From: Acestrorhynchus altus
Lineage: Eukaryota > Chordata > Actinopteri > Characiformes > Acestrorhynchidae
Direction of reading: 5' to 3'
NCBI GenBank assembly: GCA_034509495.1
Contig: CM067504.1
Coordinates: 6,665,256 to 6,729,255 of the forward strand
Length of the DNA stretch: 64,000 nucleotides
Shown here: piece after piece, positions 63,725 to 64,000 of the stretch
Numbering within the stretch: position 1 is the first letter of the stretch
How the letters are laid out: each line of letters starts with the position of its first letter
Position numbers and translations under genes: made by a program
The notes under the pieces: model-generated
The model's database searches: none
Told to the model about the DNA's origin: nothing
What the model saw: the letters and a program-made list of their open reading frames with translations, nothing else

Positions 63725-64000
63725 GTGCACTAAGCAGCCATAACAGTAGAACCACTGAGGTGACCTGAATAGCTTTGTTACCCTCAAGGTGTTGAAAATG
63801 GACAAGCGTTAAAAACATTTTGACAAGAAACAAACTGTGATCACTGGCTCAGATCATCTTCAAAACAGCAGGCAGGTCTTGTGGTCCTGATATGCACTGC
63901 TCAGAACAAACCAAACATACTTAGAGGAGGGACAACTGTTGAATCGGTGACTGGTCACGGGCAACCAAGGCTCACTGACGTGCATAGGGAGCACACACAA
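63725..64000. mobile_element. Terminal fragment of the second Tc1/mariner family (runs off window)
   Basis: It begins with a CAGCCATAACAGTAGAACCA-type end (63734) that also occurs, diverged, at 11826. It goes on to GCAGGTCTTGTGGTCCTGAT (63872) and CAACCAAGGCTCACTGACGT (63962), which correspond to the helix-turn-helix coding part in reverse. The element continues past the window end. Confidence 0.5.

Overview
This window is vertebrate nuclear DNA from a teleost. Coding exons are short and separated by long introns with consensus GT/AG splice sites. Long TG/CA, GA/CT and TA microsatellites are everywhere. The interspersed repeats are typical of fish: V-SINEs, Tc1/mariner fragments and an RTE-type LINE 3' end. 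The repeat mix, from memory, fits an otophysan fish (characin, catfish, knifefish or carp relative), but the species cannot be fixed from sequence alone. There are no operons, CRISPR arrays or prokaryotic features.

Three protein-coding genes can be supported, all spliced. (1) The 3' half of aldh1l1 (10-formyltetrahydrofolate dehydrogenase), plus strand, 15 exons between 352 and 12508. They encode the acyl-carrier-like linker domain and the whole aldehyde dehydrogenase domain; the N-terminal hydrolase exons lie before the window. (2) A SLC41-type Mg2+ transporter, best called slc41a3, plus strand, ten coding exons from about 15179 to 34565. (3) The last two coding exons of a Golgi carbohydrate sulfotransferase, best called chst13, minus strand, 44713 to 41120. 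Its first coding exon was not found. ALDH1L1, SLC41A3 and CHST13 lie near each other on human 3q21 (from memory), which supports the paralogue names.

Layout: 1-12.5 kb aldh1l1 exons and introns; 12.5-13.8 kb its 3' UTR and poly(A) signals, carrying a piggyBac-like MITE; 13.8-15.1 kb intergenic with a V-SINE; 15.2-34.6 kb slc41a3, whose introns hold several decayed Tc1/mariner copies, an antisense retroviral env/LTR remnant and LINE fragments; 34.6-41.1 kb intergenic between two convergent genes, mostly SINEs and unnamed repeats; 41.1-44.7 kb chst13 3' part; 44.7-64 kb non-coding sequence with repeats, which may be the first intron of chst13.

The genes are functionally unrelated (folate/one-carbon metabolism, Mg2+ transport, chondroitin sulfation). 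Most non-genic structure is transposon debris and simple repeats. The best leads are the antisense retroviral 3' end, three copies of one internally deleted Tc1 derivative, an 817-bp terminal-inverted-repeat element, an unnamed repeat pair in opposite orientations, and several splice acceptors whose upstream tract is a TG repeat instead of pyrimidines. I saw no clear new multi-gene system.
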